64,000 bases of DNA from Ophiobolus disseminans (lineage: Eukaryota > Ascomycota > Dothideomycetes > Pleosporales > Phaeosphaeriaceae): the NCBI GenBank assembly GCA_010093685.1, contig MU006223.1, positions 206,908-270,907 on the forward strand. The letters are read 5' to 3'. Below, piece by piece: positions 33,506 to 44,639 of this stretch. A program made the translations under genes and the position numbers. Every line of letters starts with the position of its first letter. Position 1 is the first letter of the stretch. The notes beneath the pieces are model-generated. The model did no database searches and had not been told where the DNA came from. It saw only the letters and a program-made list of their open reading frames with translations.

Positions 33506-36043
33506 ATGCCGTTAGGAGAGAAACAGGTACTACAAATCTCTACAAGTATCTTTCCAACCCAAATATCACTGACATTTGAGTTGACACAGCATCGCGCGGA
33601 TGATTCACTACCAGATCTCGCATGCACGCGGTGTCGGGAGCGGAAGATACGCTGCGACCGTGAGCGGCCTCAGTGTAAAAACTGCGAGAGAGAGAAGGGT
33701 AGCGCGTGTATCTATCAAAACCCAACCAAGCGGGTGAATCACCTCAAGCTACTGTGAGTTCAGCAATCGGTCGCTGCATGAGCCTCGGGACTAATATCCG
33801 CACCTATGATATGCAGCTGTGATAATGTAGACAGACTACAAGATCGCTTGAAGTCAATCGAAACCCATCTTGGCCAACTACGTGTTGACAAATCTCAGTA
33901 CGCGAGTCATGATGGTGTGTCTCATGCTGGGTCATCGCGTCGAGAATCCTTGCAGCGGTCCCAGTCTAGAGACAGCAATGATGCTGAAGATGTGCCGGAG
34001 GATAGTGGCGAAGGAGGCTCGCCGGATGATTCTTCACCAGCATCCAGAGATGCTATCGAGCTGCACATCTTTCGCAACCGAGTTGACATGACTGACCGTT
34101 ACCACGGACCCTCGTCTCTTTTCTCGCTCTGCAATCACTTTAGAATTCGTGCCCTAGAGTGTACACCACCAAAGCATCCCCGCCTGGATATGTTGCACAA
34201 CCTGTGTGAGATTGCTGGGGTTACCGAGTCCTTCCCATTCAGCACTGACCAGCCTCTGACTCATCTCTTACCTAAACAACAAGTCGTCACTGCCCTGAAC
34301 TTCTTCTTCCAACATCTCGACTGCACGATCGACATCTTTGTGCAGAGCAACCTTCTTTCCAACCTGGAACGCGTCTATTCGCAGCCTCCTACACCCGATG
34401 ACGACCCATGGGTCGTGTGCTTCAAAGCCATCACGCTACTCGTCTTGGGGACGGAGATCTCCAGACGGTCAGACAATGCTCTGTTCGGTGACTTCACTCG
34501 CTCCATCCTCCCCAGTCGCGTCGGCTTAGTGAATTCTCGTCTCCTCTCAACGCCGAGACTCATAAACGTCCAAACTCTGATTATCTTGGTATGAAAGCTC
34601 TCTATGGACAATACAAGAGTCTTTGTGCTGACAGCGAAGTAGAGTGTCGCTGCGGAGAGATTCGATCCTCCAGGATGGGGCGAAAGCTTGTTCTCTTACG
34701 CATGCCTACTAGCCAAGACCATGGGGCTTCAGCACGCCAATATTCCACCTCAAGATGCTAGTCTTGGAGACCAGACTGAGAGCGCGAAGGTTCTACAGTC
34801 GCTCTTCACCAGGGACAAGACCTTAGGTACTACTCGTGGATCTGTTTCGTGGCTTTCCAAATACGACTGCTTCATCGCCAATGGCACAAACCAGCAAGCT
34901 CTCTACTCGGATCGAATGCAGTTGTCCTGCATACAAGATGACATTCATCGCATGATTCAGGATCAGTCCAGACGCAGATCCATCTCGAGTCGCAAACAGC
35001 AAGCCGCGCTACAAGTAATCGAAGAGCAATTGAACGCGTTTGCCAGTGCATCTGGGATATTCAACACCCCTCACGCCTTCTCAAAACGACGCGCCACAAT
35101 GGCGCTAGAGTTTCTGAGTACTCGAATACTCGCCTTCCAACAAGGATCCGAAGCACGGCATGCGGAGAAGATGCGCTCGGACGCTAGAGCTAGCTGCTTG
35201 CTGCTACTTATTGCGGATGGTGATCAAGACGAGAAGATCCACAAAACTTTCAGAACCTTGGTCTGTCCAACAAGCCAAGCATATCCGCGAGATAAAGGAG
35301 ATGCCTCCATTGAAGTCCAAGCAGTACCATTCACCAGCATATTCGATACCTTTTCGGTCCCAGCATTCTTTATCCTTCTCGAGGGCTTGTTGCGTCCAAG
35401 CAATGGAGAAAGTACCGTTCAGGACGATGCGGATCTCGAGCTGTTAATCAAAGTATCGGCCTCTTACAAGCGATGCATAGGAAGGATCCAAGCTAACAGC
35501 TATCATGGTAAAGTCGGGTGGATGTTCGAGAAACTCCTCGGCATGATCAGTCACCTTCAACAGGCCGAGCACCCCAGCTCAATTTCTACGCCTCCGCCCA
35601 CAACGGCAGCCGAAAAGTCGTTTTCTAATTCGACAACGCGCGTGCCAAACTCTCCACAGATGTTGGCAATGGATACAGCTTTTGCGACTTCAACAGCGCA
35701 AATGCCGGGCTTGATAACATCGATGGACTTTTCCAACCTTATGATGACTCCTAAGGACGGAGATATGCGAGACTGGTTCACTTCACCTCCTACACTGACC
35801 ACACCACTCTCGTGGGATGGTTGTTTCCCTGCGACGCCTCTCCTGGGAACGGACCTGCCCTTCGACATGCTGAATGCCATGGACATCGCTGGCTCCGACA
35901 CGACGGATTTGCTCACTCAGCTATTGAGCACTTCGGATTGCCTTCCCGATCTTTCCATGCCTTGTATGCAATGGTCTACGCCTACCCCTCAGGCACCTTT
36001 CATGCGAAAACGACAGCGTACGTACGACGAAACGATAGAGTGA
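33506..36043 (+). CDS. Zn2Cys6 transcription factor, probable cluster regulator
   Basis: Exons 33506-33526, 33590-33753, 33817-34588 and 34643-36043 encode 785 aa. The zinc cluster is complete (C19, C22, C29, C36, C39, C47) and is followed by a linker and a helical segment (V-D-R-L-Q-D-R-L-K-S-I) that may dimerise. A fungal_trans region follows, with L-F-S-L-C-N-H-F and W-G-E-S-L-F-S-Y-A segments. The C-terminus is Pro/Thr/Met-rich and ends in a basic tail. Zn2Cys6 dimers bind CGG triplets. The CGG-N4-CGG-N3-CCG element repeated across this cluster is its most likely target. Start chosen at ATG 33506, which gives a short first exon. Confidence 0.92.
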
Positions 36044-36204
36044 TCAAAGGGGGGTGATGGTTCTTTGCAATTTCATTCAAGTTACTTCCAATCGTTACGG
36101 CCTCGAGTCATCAATGGAGTACAGGGTAGTGAGTCTTTTGACATAGAATAGATTATTGGAGTTATTGTATGGCATGTTGAAGAACCATAACCCTCACTTT
36201 CGCA

Positions 36205-37633
36205 TTACTCCTTCATCGATATCTCGATGATAGAGTCCCAGCTACCTTTCGGTCGCACAAAGCTCGTCAGCTCAAGGCGTGTATCCGCCGAGCGAACAAC
36301 TTCGCGCCACTCCGACTCGCTTCGCTCTTGAGTGTTCAGCATTTGCAGCATAGCTACGTCTAAGTTCCTATGTCCTAAGTTAGTGCGATGGCCATATACA
36401 TATCCGACCAAGCAGGAAGCATACCTCATATACCGCTCCGCGACACTCGATTCTTCTTGGTTGGACGGCAAGACAACCACCTCCACAAGCAAAAGTTTAC
36501 TCTGGGGACTCATGACAGCCGCAATGTTTGCGATGATCTTGGCGCAGTTGTCGGTCGACCAGTTGTGGCAGACGTGCCGCATGATATACACGTCCGCCGC
36601 AGCCAAGGGTTGCTGGTTGAAAAAGTCATGCGCCATAAAGCTCACGCGGCCAACAAGATTGGAGGGCAGTTGAGCAGCACCCTCTTCGATCGTATGTTTG
36701 TAGTCCTGGACGATGACCTTGATAAGGTTCGGGTGCGCCATAGCTAATGCCACACTCATGAAGCCCGACGAGCCGCCAACCTAATCTTAATCAACAAACA
36801 CCAGCTGTACAAGCAAGGAAAGACTTACATCAACAACCGTGGCATTCTGCAGTTGCGCCCACGGGTATCCGTTCACGATATGCTCCAGGCTATGCCCGTA
36901 GTCCCGACCCACACCTTCCATCGCGCCAAAGAACCGAGCTTGCCTTGCAGGATGCTTCTCCAGAAACGTATAGATTGGCTCGTGAGTACCAAATGCGAGT
37001 CCGAAGGCGCTAACTTTGGTAGCCGCAGTGTTCTCCAGCGCCTGAGCCAGCTTCGCGCCAGCTGGAAACATCTCCTCCACAGTGTGTCCATACCAGTCCA
37101 TCATGGCAGGGTCTTTGAGAAGCAGGGCCGACGAAGCAGTGTGAACGACATGTTCTGGGTCATCTTCTCGCAGCACGCGATTCGTTGCTGATTGACGCAC
37201 GAGAGCCTTGAGCTGCGATGTAGACAAATTTGTCTTGGTGGAAATCTCATCGTACGTAGCCCCGCCGTCAAGTGGAACAGCACCGAGAACATTGAAGTGG
37301 TAGATGCACTGCTGCGCAGAATTGTCGACTGACTGGATGACGCATTAGCCGTCTATGTAGTGACTGGTTACGAGATTGAGCTGGTCAACTCACACCCCAA
37401 CAGATTCGACGCAGAACCTCTCCAGGACCTGCGATCAAGTCATGCAATGTTTTGGTATCGTCTAGTATGGCAAGCCGTGCTTTTTCCACGTTTGGCTCAC
37501 CAACTGTATCAGGAAATTCCGCGGTGGCATCTTGCTCGAACGTGAGCTCTTTAGCATTTTGGGATGCAAGCCATTGGCCCACAAGGGCTGTATTTTTCGC
37601 GATGTTTTCACTAAGATGCGTGATGCAAGACAT
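36205..37633 (-). CDS. SAM-dependent O-methyltransferase (COMT/OMT-B type), OMT1
   Basis: Exons 37633-37394, 37332-36829, 36780-36425 and 36367-36205 give 420 aa. The N-terminal winged-helix dimerisation domain is followed by the SAM motif V-V-D-V-G-G-S-S-G-F at 246-255, created across an intron. The catalytic segment R-H-V-C-H-N-W keeps the His used as base in caffeate-type O-methyltransferases. It probably methylates a phenolic hydroxyl of the polyketide. The operator at 37827 is 194 bp upstream of its ATG. It converges on the regulator gene with about 160 bp between them. Confidence 0.93.
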
Positions 37634-38629
37634 GATGTGTAGATACGAACTCCGAAGCCGCGTTCAAGCATGTTAATAGTTGCATGTCTTATGTTTCACT
37701 ATGTGTGCAGTCCTATTCCAGCAAGATGTTCCACAGCATTCACCAATGTACAAACACATACACTGAAACGATTATCTCGGCTTTATGGTGTCGCTCAAGA
37801 GAACCAAACAACTGGGTTCTGTTTTCGCGGCCCTCGGGTCCCGGTGGCTTGAATGTCGTTCCTCGGAGATAAGTGTGTAGTGGGTTGCACAAGGTAGCAC
37901 AGAAGTCTTGACTTGTGGGAAGTCCATGGATCCAAGCTGTGGCGTTGTACGGGTTTTGTACCCTTCATTCTCGTCGCACCAAGATGCTGGCTTCTTATCC
38001 ATGTCGGGTGCAAAAGCTGCATGTTCTCTTAACAACCTCGATACATGTGGGTGAGGGGTGCCAGAAATGAACTCAAACCTAGGTCTAAGCCATCAAACGG
38101 CACAAAAGCCAAGGTGGTGGGCAGTGTGCCGTTCGACTGGAGATAGTGGCCTGTATATGCTAACAGAGGAAACCAGTAGACTTCATACTTTCAATGGCGA
38201 ATACCTATTGGATCTTTTGAAGGTCGATCGTTCCCTGGCGTAGACGGTGTTGCGGGGTTAGCGGCGTTAGGCGGGGAGGCCTAGATTTGAACACGGACGA
38301 ACCTTGGAACATTGCAGGAGGTGGCTGAGGAGGCTTTCTCCACAAGGGATGGGTTCTTCTGAACATGGAACTCGTGTGGGGGTAATTGGCTGCGACTGCG
38401 GTTCAGAATGCTTGGCACGATGGAAACGCGAAGGTCGGGCCCCGTGTTTTGCTGTGTGGTGTTGTGGTAACACAACCGATCGGTCTTCGTAGTGCCCGCG
38501 CCCGAGCCGATGACGCTACTACTTCCCGGGCCTATGGTTACAAGAGCAACAATAACGCAAACGAATACACAAAAGAACCGTAAAAATATAACCAAAGACT
38601 TGTTCCTTCCTGTTCTTACTCACACAAAC
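37634..38629. other. Divergent intergenic region OMT1/NmrA
   Basis: Holds operator copy D. No supported gene otherwise. Confidence 0.5.
37827..37844. promoter_or_regulatory. Cluster operator, copy D (OMT1/NmrA)
   Basis: GCGGCCCTCGGGTCCCGG: CGG-N4-CGG-N3-CCG, 194 bp upstream of OMT1 and 786 bp upstream of the NmrA-like gene. Confidence 0.65.
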
Positions 38630-39616
38630 ATGTCGAAACTCTTAGTTGTTTTTGGTGCTACAGGCCAGCAGGGCAAGTCCGTTATCGAAGCGGTTTTGGG
38701 AGATGAGCATCTTAGCAAGGAGTACTCGATCCGTGGAACCACGCGAGATACCAGCAAGCCTAGCGCACAACAGTTAGCAAAGAAGGGAGTCGAAATCGTT
38801 GAGGCAGACGTTAACGACACTGCGTCGCTCGAAAAGGCCTTCAAGGGAGCGCATATTGTTTTCGCGTACACGGCGACCGTCTATGATGGACATGCATACG
38901 AGCACGAGGTAAAGGAAGGTCGAGCGCTCGCAGATGCCGTCGTTGCTGCTGATGTGCCATTCCTCATCTACTCCACATTGCCAAATGGTGGAAAAATCTC
39001 GGGCGGCAAACTCAAGAACCTCGGCCACTTTGATGGCAAGGAAGAAGTTGAGCAGTATATGCGCACTCTTCCTGTCAAGACTGCCTTCTTCGCCCCTGGC
39101 ACGTTCATGTCAAACTTTGGCTCAAACATGACACCCCATCCAATGGGCGACGGAACGTACGGCCTCTTCAACTTCGTCAGCCCCAACACCAAGCTGCCTC
39201 TCATCAACACCGCTGGAGACACGGGTAAATGGATCGCCGCCATCCTGTCCGATTTCCCCAAATACGAAGGCAAAGTGTTGTGTGCTGCGACCGCACTTTA
39301 CAGCTTGAATGACATTGTCGATGCGATGGGCCGGGCCTCTGGGAAGTCGGTCGCGTACATTCAAATTCCGGAAGAGAAATGGCGTGGTTTTCTTCCTCCT
39401 ACGACGAAGGACCATCTTGCCGAGATGTTTCAATACATCCAAGATTATGGTGCGTATCCTTCACGACTCGGGTGTAGTTATGTTAGCTGACGCAGGCTCA
39501 CAGGCTACTATGGCAGCGATACGGAGGACAAGCTTCGCTGGTCGGCGGAGCAGGCCCACGGCAAGTTAACCACGATCGACGAGTATCTTCAAGAGAACCC
39601 ACTGCAGCTTGCATGA
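38630..39616 (+). CDS. NmrA-like NAD(P)-binding protein
   Basis: Exons 38630-39449 and 39504-39616 (54-bp intron) encode 310 aa. The N-terminal Rossmann motif G-A-T-G-Q-Q-G near residue 10 is the NmrA-type signature, and the strand order fits an atypical SDR. The usual Tyr-x3-Lys pair is not obvious, as expected in NmrA-like proteins, which may sense redox state or act as reductases. Signals such as Y-S-T-L-P-N-G-G and P-G-T-F-M-S-N-F are family-typical. Inside the cluster by position; the nearest operator is 786 bp upstream, so regulation by it is uncertain. Confidence 0.88.
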
Positions 39617-40287
39617 ATGTGTGCTCCCGAGAGCGCAGGTGTCAGTCGATATCGAGGTCGAGTCAGATGTATCGAATCAAGGACGGCGTGTCAAGGCACC
39701 GGAAGGTTTTTTACAGCCTTGGAGGAGGCTGCTAATGTTCGCCATCACTACTACGAACGTTGGATAAGTAGATGGTTGTCGTTCAAATCATGCGTTCATG
39801 CAGGGCTTGTCCTCGTCGTACCGAAAAATTTGAGGTCATAGCAAAAGGTGTTCACCGATGTGAAGATGCCGAGTTTTGTGTTGTGTTGTTTTGTGAGGAG
39901 TGTGACGCCGAAGAAGTGTAACTACACGCTGCGCTCGCTAACGTGAGTCGAGCAAATAAGTGTCGTCGTGGCTTCATTGCCTGTCGCAATTTTGAGGTTA
40001 GTAGGGGGCTCATGCCGCTAATGGCTTGGCGTGAACGTTTCGGTGTTCCCGGAGTATCCCCTCAGCCTTCGGGCATCGGAGTCCGTCGTGCACTGCGAAA
40101 CAACACTGCAGAACAACAAGTGCAGCCAGCATGCGATAGCAGGTCTGTACGCACGTGATGGAGACCAGCGCGACTCCCATATCGCTGGTGATGGCCTGCG
40201 ACCGGTTGCCAGTTCCTTTCTCATCACCCGAGTTTGCGGCCCTTCCTTCCGAAATAAATTGTACCTTCCCCAGTGCCTACAATAACC
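39617..40287. other. Upstream region of OMT2
   Basis: Contains operator copy E and a degenerate second copy around 40041-40058. No supported gene. Confidence 0.5.
40069..40086. promoter_or_regulatory. Cluster operator, copy E (OMT2)
   Basis: TCGGGCATCGGAGTCCGT: CGG-N4-CGG-N3-CCG, 201 bp upstream of the OMT2 ATG. Confidence 0.7.
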
Positions 40288-41827
40288 ATGCAAAGCGATT
40301 CTGAATCTCTCGATAAGTCTCAGATCGGAAACATACGCCGACTTGCGCTCAATATCCTGCACGAATGCACTTGGATGGAAACTGCGTGTCAAAAGAATGA
40401 CATTGCTGGTCCCAGTATGGCAGTTGGCACGGAAACTGCCTTCTGGTCAGAATCATGGACGGAAACTGCTGCCGCGCGATCGAGAGCGCTAGGCGCATTG
40501 GATACGCTGAGCACATTACTTCATGGTCCTCACGGTTTCATACACGAATTCGTGGCCACGAGCTGGGATCATGGCGCACTATACGCATTCCTCCAGTCCT
40601 CTCTACTGGCACATATGGCTTCGTCGGCTAAAGGTATTCCTCTTTCGAGCCTCGCCGAACACTCGCAGATCCCGGAAGACAAACTGTTACGAATATTGGC
40701 GTTACTGCGTTGCAAAAACATCGTTCACGAACCTGAGAGAGAGGTATTCACTTTAACTGCGATCTCAGAACATCTGATGAAAGACAATGACTTTCGTGCT
40801 TGGGTCGAGTTCCAGTGCGTTTACCGGTCTGTTCACAGGTTTGGTTGCTGATATCGTAGACTTTTTGAGACCAGAGTAGCGAGCGCTCACCTGGCCGAGG
40901 CACTGAAGCAAAAGCCAAACGACTATGCTACTGGCAGTTCGGGTTTCAAGCAGGGGTATGAAGTCGCTCCTGTAGTCTCTTGCTTACAATGATCGCTAAT
41001 GATCCTTGATCTAGGTGGGGAGCTGAAATGTACGAATGGCACGCCGTTCATCCAGACAAGGGAAGTCGGTTCTTACAGGCCATGAGAGGCGTTGCCAAAT
41101 GTGAGTTCACTGCGATTTGCTCACAAGAGAGTAGTGCATTCAATGTCTACGACCGATTGCTAATTGGACTTTCAGCGCTCGATCCTGCGGACTCCCTACT
41201 TCGCAAACATATCAGATCTGATGATTCTGCATTTCGCACCAAAGTTGTTGAGATTGGCGGCAGATACGGCTTTGCCTCTGTCACGCTTGTCTCGGAGAGA
41301 CCAAATCTATCGTTCGAAGTTCGCTGTGACTCTCAAAATTTCCTAAACCGTGGCGAGGCACTCGTTAATCCGCAATGCAAATCGCGCATCAGCTTCACCC
41401 ACGTGGAATCCATGTTCGAGCCGGTGTCTTACGATGACTCGCAAAGCGTCCTGGTTTACGTCGTTCGCAACGTCCTCTGGAACTGGACCGACGAAGACGT
41501 TGTGCAACTGCTGAAGGCCCTGCTTTCGCCGAACAAGTCCACACGAATTCTAGTTGCAGATGGCGTATCGCCGACATCAACTCAGTTCCCTCCACATGTC
41601 GAATTGGCTTACAGAAGACGGGACATAACTACTATGACGATGCACAATGTGAAGCAGAGGACACAGGAGGAATGGCGGAGGCTGTTCTTGTCGGCGCACC
41701 CGGGGCTACAGGTAATTCACTGTTTGTACTTGAAGCGAACGACGCTGATATTGAGTAGATACGTACGGATATCGAGGCAAGCTCGCACGTTTGTAAAGGT
41801 CTTTGGGAGCTTGTCGTACCGAAGTAA
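40288..41827 (+). CDS. O-methyltransferase-fold protein lacking the catalytic His, OMT2
   Basis: Exons 40288-40814, 40860-40955, 41015-41100, 41176-41711 and 41759-41827 encode 437 aa. The N-terminal dimerisation domain is normal. The SAM motif reads V-V-E-I-G-G-R-Y-G-F (260-269). The segment that in active enzymes has R-H-x-L-H-D/N-W reads V-R-N-V-L-W-N-W, so both histidines are replaced, unlike OMT1. It may be non-methylating, as known for some OMT-fold hydroxylases, decarboxylases or pericyclases in fungal clusters, or structural. Last exon chosen because it ends with W-E-L-V, typical for the family. It converges on the Fe-ADH gene with 70 bp between the stop codons. Confidence 0.88.
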
Positions 41828-41897
41828 GACGTTCTCGCGATATATAGCAAGGAGGACAATATTTGCCCAGTCGTTACCATCAGTAGTAGAGAACAAG

Positions 41898-43112
41898 CTA
41901 GAATAGCGATTCAACCAGTCCACGCGCGTTGTCAAACATTTCGCCCTCTTTGACGCCTCCTAGAGCCCTTTCAACAATCACCGTTGTCTCTTCTTTGCTG
42001 ACATTCCAAGACAGCAGATTCAGTGGCCCCACCTCCAAAGACTTTACCAAGGCAACAATACGCTCTCCAACCTCCATTGCGTCCCGCATATTATCGCCTG
42101 ACCTACGGCCTCCTGCTGCCGGCAACAACCGAGCAATCTGCTGCGCATGGTCCCTGGACTCTTCGGCCTTGAGCTTGACCGCCTTTCCCAGCGTCATACA
42201 AGACGTAATACCATGTGGAATCCCATACGGGCTCCCCAGCGCATGCCCCAAGCTATGCGAGAGTCCCATACCGCCTTTCACATTCGCGCCTTTCAACCCC
42301 GAGCTCGCATACGCAGCAAGCATCAACCGCCCAATAACAAATTCATCGTGCGGATGGGTGTCTCTGGCTTTTGGCAGACACTCGAATAGCTCGCTGGCGG
42401 CCCACAACGAAAGCGCTTTCCAGGGAACTTCGGCGGCGGTGGGGTGGTACATGCACTCAACGGCATGGTCCATGGCTCGCATGCCTGTGCTGAGCCAGAG
42501 CGACTTTGGCGTGTAGCGCGCGTATTGTGGGTCGTAGAAAATTATCGAGACGCCCATGTCTGGCTCGCGAAAACCGACTTTGACACCGTCGGGTGTCGTG
42601 TATCCGCCGCCCGCTGTACATTCCGCTGCGCTCAGAGTGGTGGGAATGGCGATGTGGGTGAGTGGTTTCCCGCGCTTTTCTTTTGCTTTGAAGGACATGA
42701 CTTTGGCGGTGTCGATTGGCGAGCCACCACCGAGCGAGACGATGGTGTCGACGTCTGCTCGGCTGAGAACGAGGTCGATGGCTTGTTCGACGTCTTCGAG
42801 TGGGCCGTGCTGCCTGATGTTTGAGATGGTTCCAGCGTGATGGATGCCGAGTACGGCTTCCAGTTGGCGGACGAGAGGCGTTTTCGTCGCGAGTGAGCTA
42901 CCAGTGACTATGAATACCTTGGAAGAAATGGTAGGTATGGCATCGAGAATATGTTGTTGCACACATCCGGGGCCGTAGTACAGACTGTTCAAGTTGATGC
43001 GCGGCTGCCAGAGCCCAAAAAGGGTGCTCTTTGGGTGTGCGGCGGAGCTGATGATCTCCATTTTGCCAGACTTGGAATCAGATAACGTTTCTGTATTAAA
43101 ACAGATGAACAT
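41898..43112 (-). CDS. Iron-containing alcohol dehydrogenase / maleylacetate reductase-like
   Basis: Single exon, 404 aa, ATG at 43112. NAD-binding G-G-G-S-P-I-D-T-A-K at 128-137. The metal region has D215-H216, H223 and the segment H286-S-L-G-H290-x9-H300-G, as in family III dehydrogenases. Maleylacetate reductases of this family reduce maleylacetate to 3-oxoadipate after ring opening of hydroxyquinol. Here a role in reducing an opened polyketide ring is only an inference. Operator copy F lies just 62 bp upstream of the start, the closest of all copies. Confidence 0.92.
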   Translation of the reverse strand: MFICFNTETLSDSKSGKMEIISSAAHPKSTLFGLWQPRINLNSLYYGPGCVQQHILDAIPTISSKVFIVTGSSLATKTPLVRQLEAVLGIHHAGTISNIRQHGPLEDVEQAIDLVLSRADVDTIVSLGGGSPIDTAKVMSFKAKEKRGKPLTHIAIPTTLSAAECTAGGGYTTPDGVKVGFREPDMGVSIIFYDPQYARYTPKSLWLSTGMRAMDHAVECMYHPTAAEVPWKALSLWAASELFECLPKARDTHPHDEFVIGRLMLAAYASSGLKGANVKGGMGLSHSLGHALGSPYGIPHGITSCMTLGKAVKLKAEESRDHAQQIARLLPAAGGRRSGDNMRDAMEVGERIVALVKSLEVGPLNLLSWNVSKEETTVIVERALGGVKEGEMFDNARGLVESLF

Positions 43113-43173
43113 TATTGCATCGTGAAATAATCATGTGCACATGATTTTCCAGTCACACACTGTTGTGATCACA

Positions 43174-43191
43174 TCGGCCTCCGGAATCCGA
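43174..43191. promoter_or_regulatory. Cluster operator, copy F (Fe-ADH)
   Basis: TCGGCCTCCGGAATCCGA: CGG-N4-CGG-N3-CCG, 62 bp upstream of the Fe-ADH ATG. Confidence 0.75.
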
Positions 43192-43532
43192 CTCGATCCG
43201 ACTTCGGGATGTCTCACAATCATGTCCGGTTTGGCTCCGTTGGCTCATACGCATTCGGGTTTGCTCAAACCATCAACAGCATCATTTTCGAGGATGCATA
43301 TGGTAGGATTACTTAGCGGCAAGAGACGAGTGAAAGATCTAGGAAGAACTCGGCTGCCGTGACTTTGTGCTTCTCATCAACTGGAATTACATTTGACTAT
43401 CAACCAACGTAAGCCACTGCTTACAAATCGTCTTTAGACGACTGGCCAAGTATGCATAGGCGTATCGAGCAGTGAATGGAAATGATACAAGTGCAAGTCT
43501 GCGTAGCACAAACACCCTTGCGACCACGCATG

Positions 43533-44449
43533 CTACTTGCTGACTGACTTCTTCACCCCAAGATACCAATACAGCTTCCCAAACGGTACCAACGCCGTCT
43601 GTTCGCCACTCTTCAGTTCCCACTCCGAGAGATCCAAACCCGGCTGCCGATGCAGCAAAGCCCATGTCTCCTCTGCAGTGCGGCCACGTGTGCAAGAAAC
43701 GTATCCATCCACTGCATAGAAGATGGGCGCTAGAGGAATGAGGTACGTAAAGATCAAATGAATCGGTGACCAGTAGAAGTCGTACAGCGTGGTGAAGAAG
43801 ACTGATAGGATCACTATCGTAGTGTTGAGCAAGGAGGGGATGGTGCGGTGGGTCATTTCAAAGATCCTAGGGAGAAGTCAACAATCATAACGCAATGGCA
43901 AGTCTTTATCTGTGCTTACATGAACGCATCGGTGCTCTGGACTGCACTTGCAAGAACCTTCTCCGCTGCCTCATCCGTGAAGTGATGGAAGCACAGGTTG
44001 AATATGCGACATTCCTTCGTTCCTTGACGAGCCAGCCGTCGTGGCTTAGTGGCATCGATCGGCTCTTCAAAGTACGAAATGTACTCGCTCTGCTTGGCAA
44101 TCTTCTCCCAAGCCTTGACATCTGGCCAGAGATCCGTGAGAACAAAGTCCACGGGCTTGTAGCCGTTGGACGTCAGTCTGGTGTTCATGATGGTTTCCAG
44201 CAACGGCGTGGGTCCGCCGGCTCCAGCGCACGAATCCACGAAAGTGAACTCGGCGGCTTTGTCGAGCCCTCCGAGTCCGTGGATGAGTAGATCGCATGCC
44301 TGTGCCGCCGGAGAGCCGTTCTTGCTGTTGGAGGTTTGCCACATGCGCGCAAGTGCACGATGAGTGTGCTCACGCAGCCATGATGGGCACCAAGATTGGT
44401 CTTCGATCTCGGCCAAGTGGAGGCGGGGAAATAGTACCCAACTGGCCAT
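43533..44449 (-). CDS. Methyltransferase-like protein with C-terminal membrane segments
   Basis: Exons 44449-43920 and 43866-43533 (53-bp intron) encode 287 aa. The N-terminal two thirds look like a class I methyltransferase: F-V-D-S-C-A-G-A-G-G-P-T-P as the cofactor loop, D-F-V-L-T-D-L-W-P as the next strand, and F-N-L-C-F-H-H-F-T-D-E. The last third has two hydrophobic segments (T-I-V-I-L-S-V-F-F and L-I-F-T-Y-L-I-P-L). This uncharacterised family occurs in many ascomycetes. The operator at 44615 lies 166 bp upstream, so it is probably the last gene of the regulon. Start chosen at the first ATG after the upstream intergenic sequence. Confidence 0.82.
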
Positions 44450-44614
44450 GGTAGGCGTGATATTCTTTTCGGTGACGAGAAGACCGGGAGAGGAGTACCT
44501 TGATGCAATCGAGAAGTGCGAGTAAATGAAGACCACTGAGATATGGAATACCGCTCATACATGATCATTCTGATAAGCCACCGTTGTGTGTTGTCCGAGA
44601 GGTGTAGAAACGAC

Positions 44615-44632
44615 TCGGTGTCCGGGCTCCGA
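44615..44632. promoter_or_regulatory. Cluster operator, copy G (methyltransferase-like gene)
   Basis: TCGGTGTCCGGGCTCCGA: CGG-N4-CGG-N3-CCG, 166 bp upstream of the ATG at 44449. Confidence 0.75.
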
Positions 44633-44639
44633 GTAGGAC

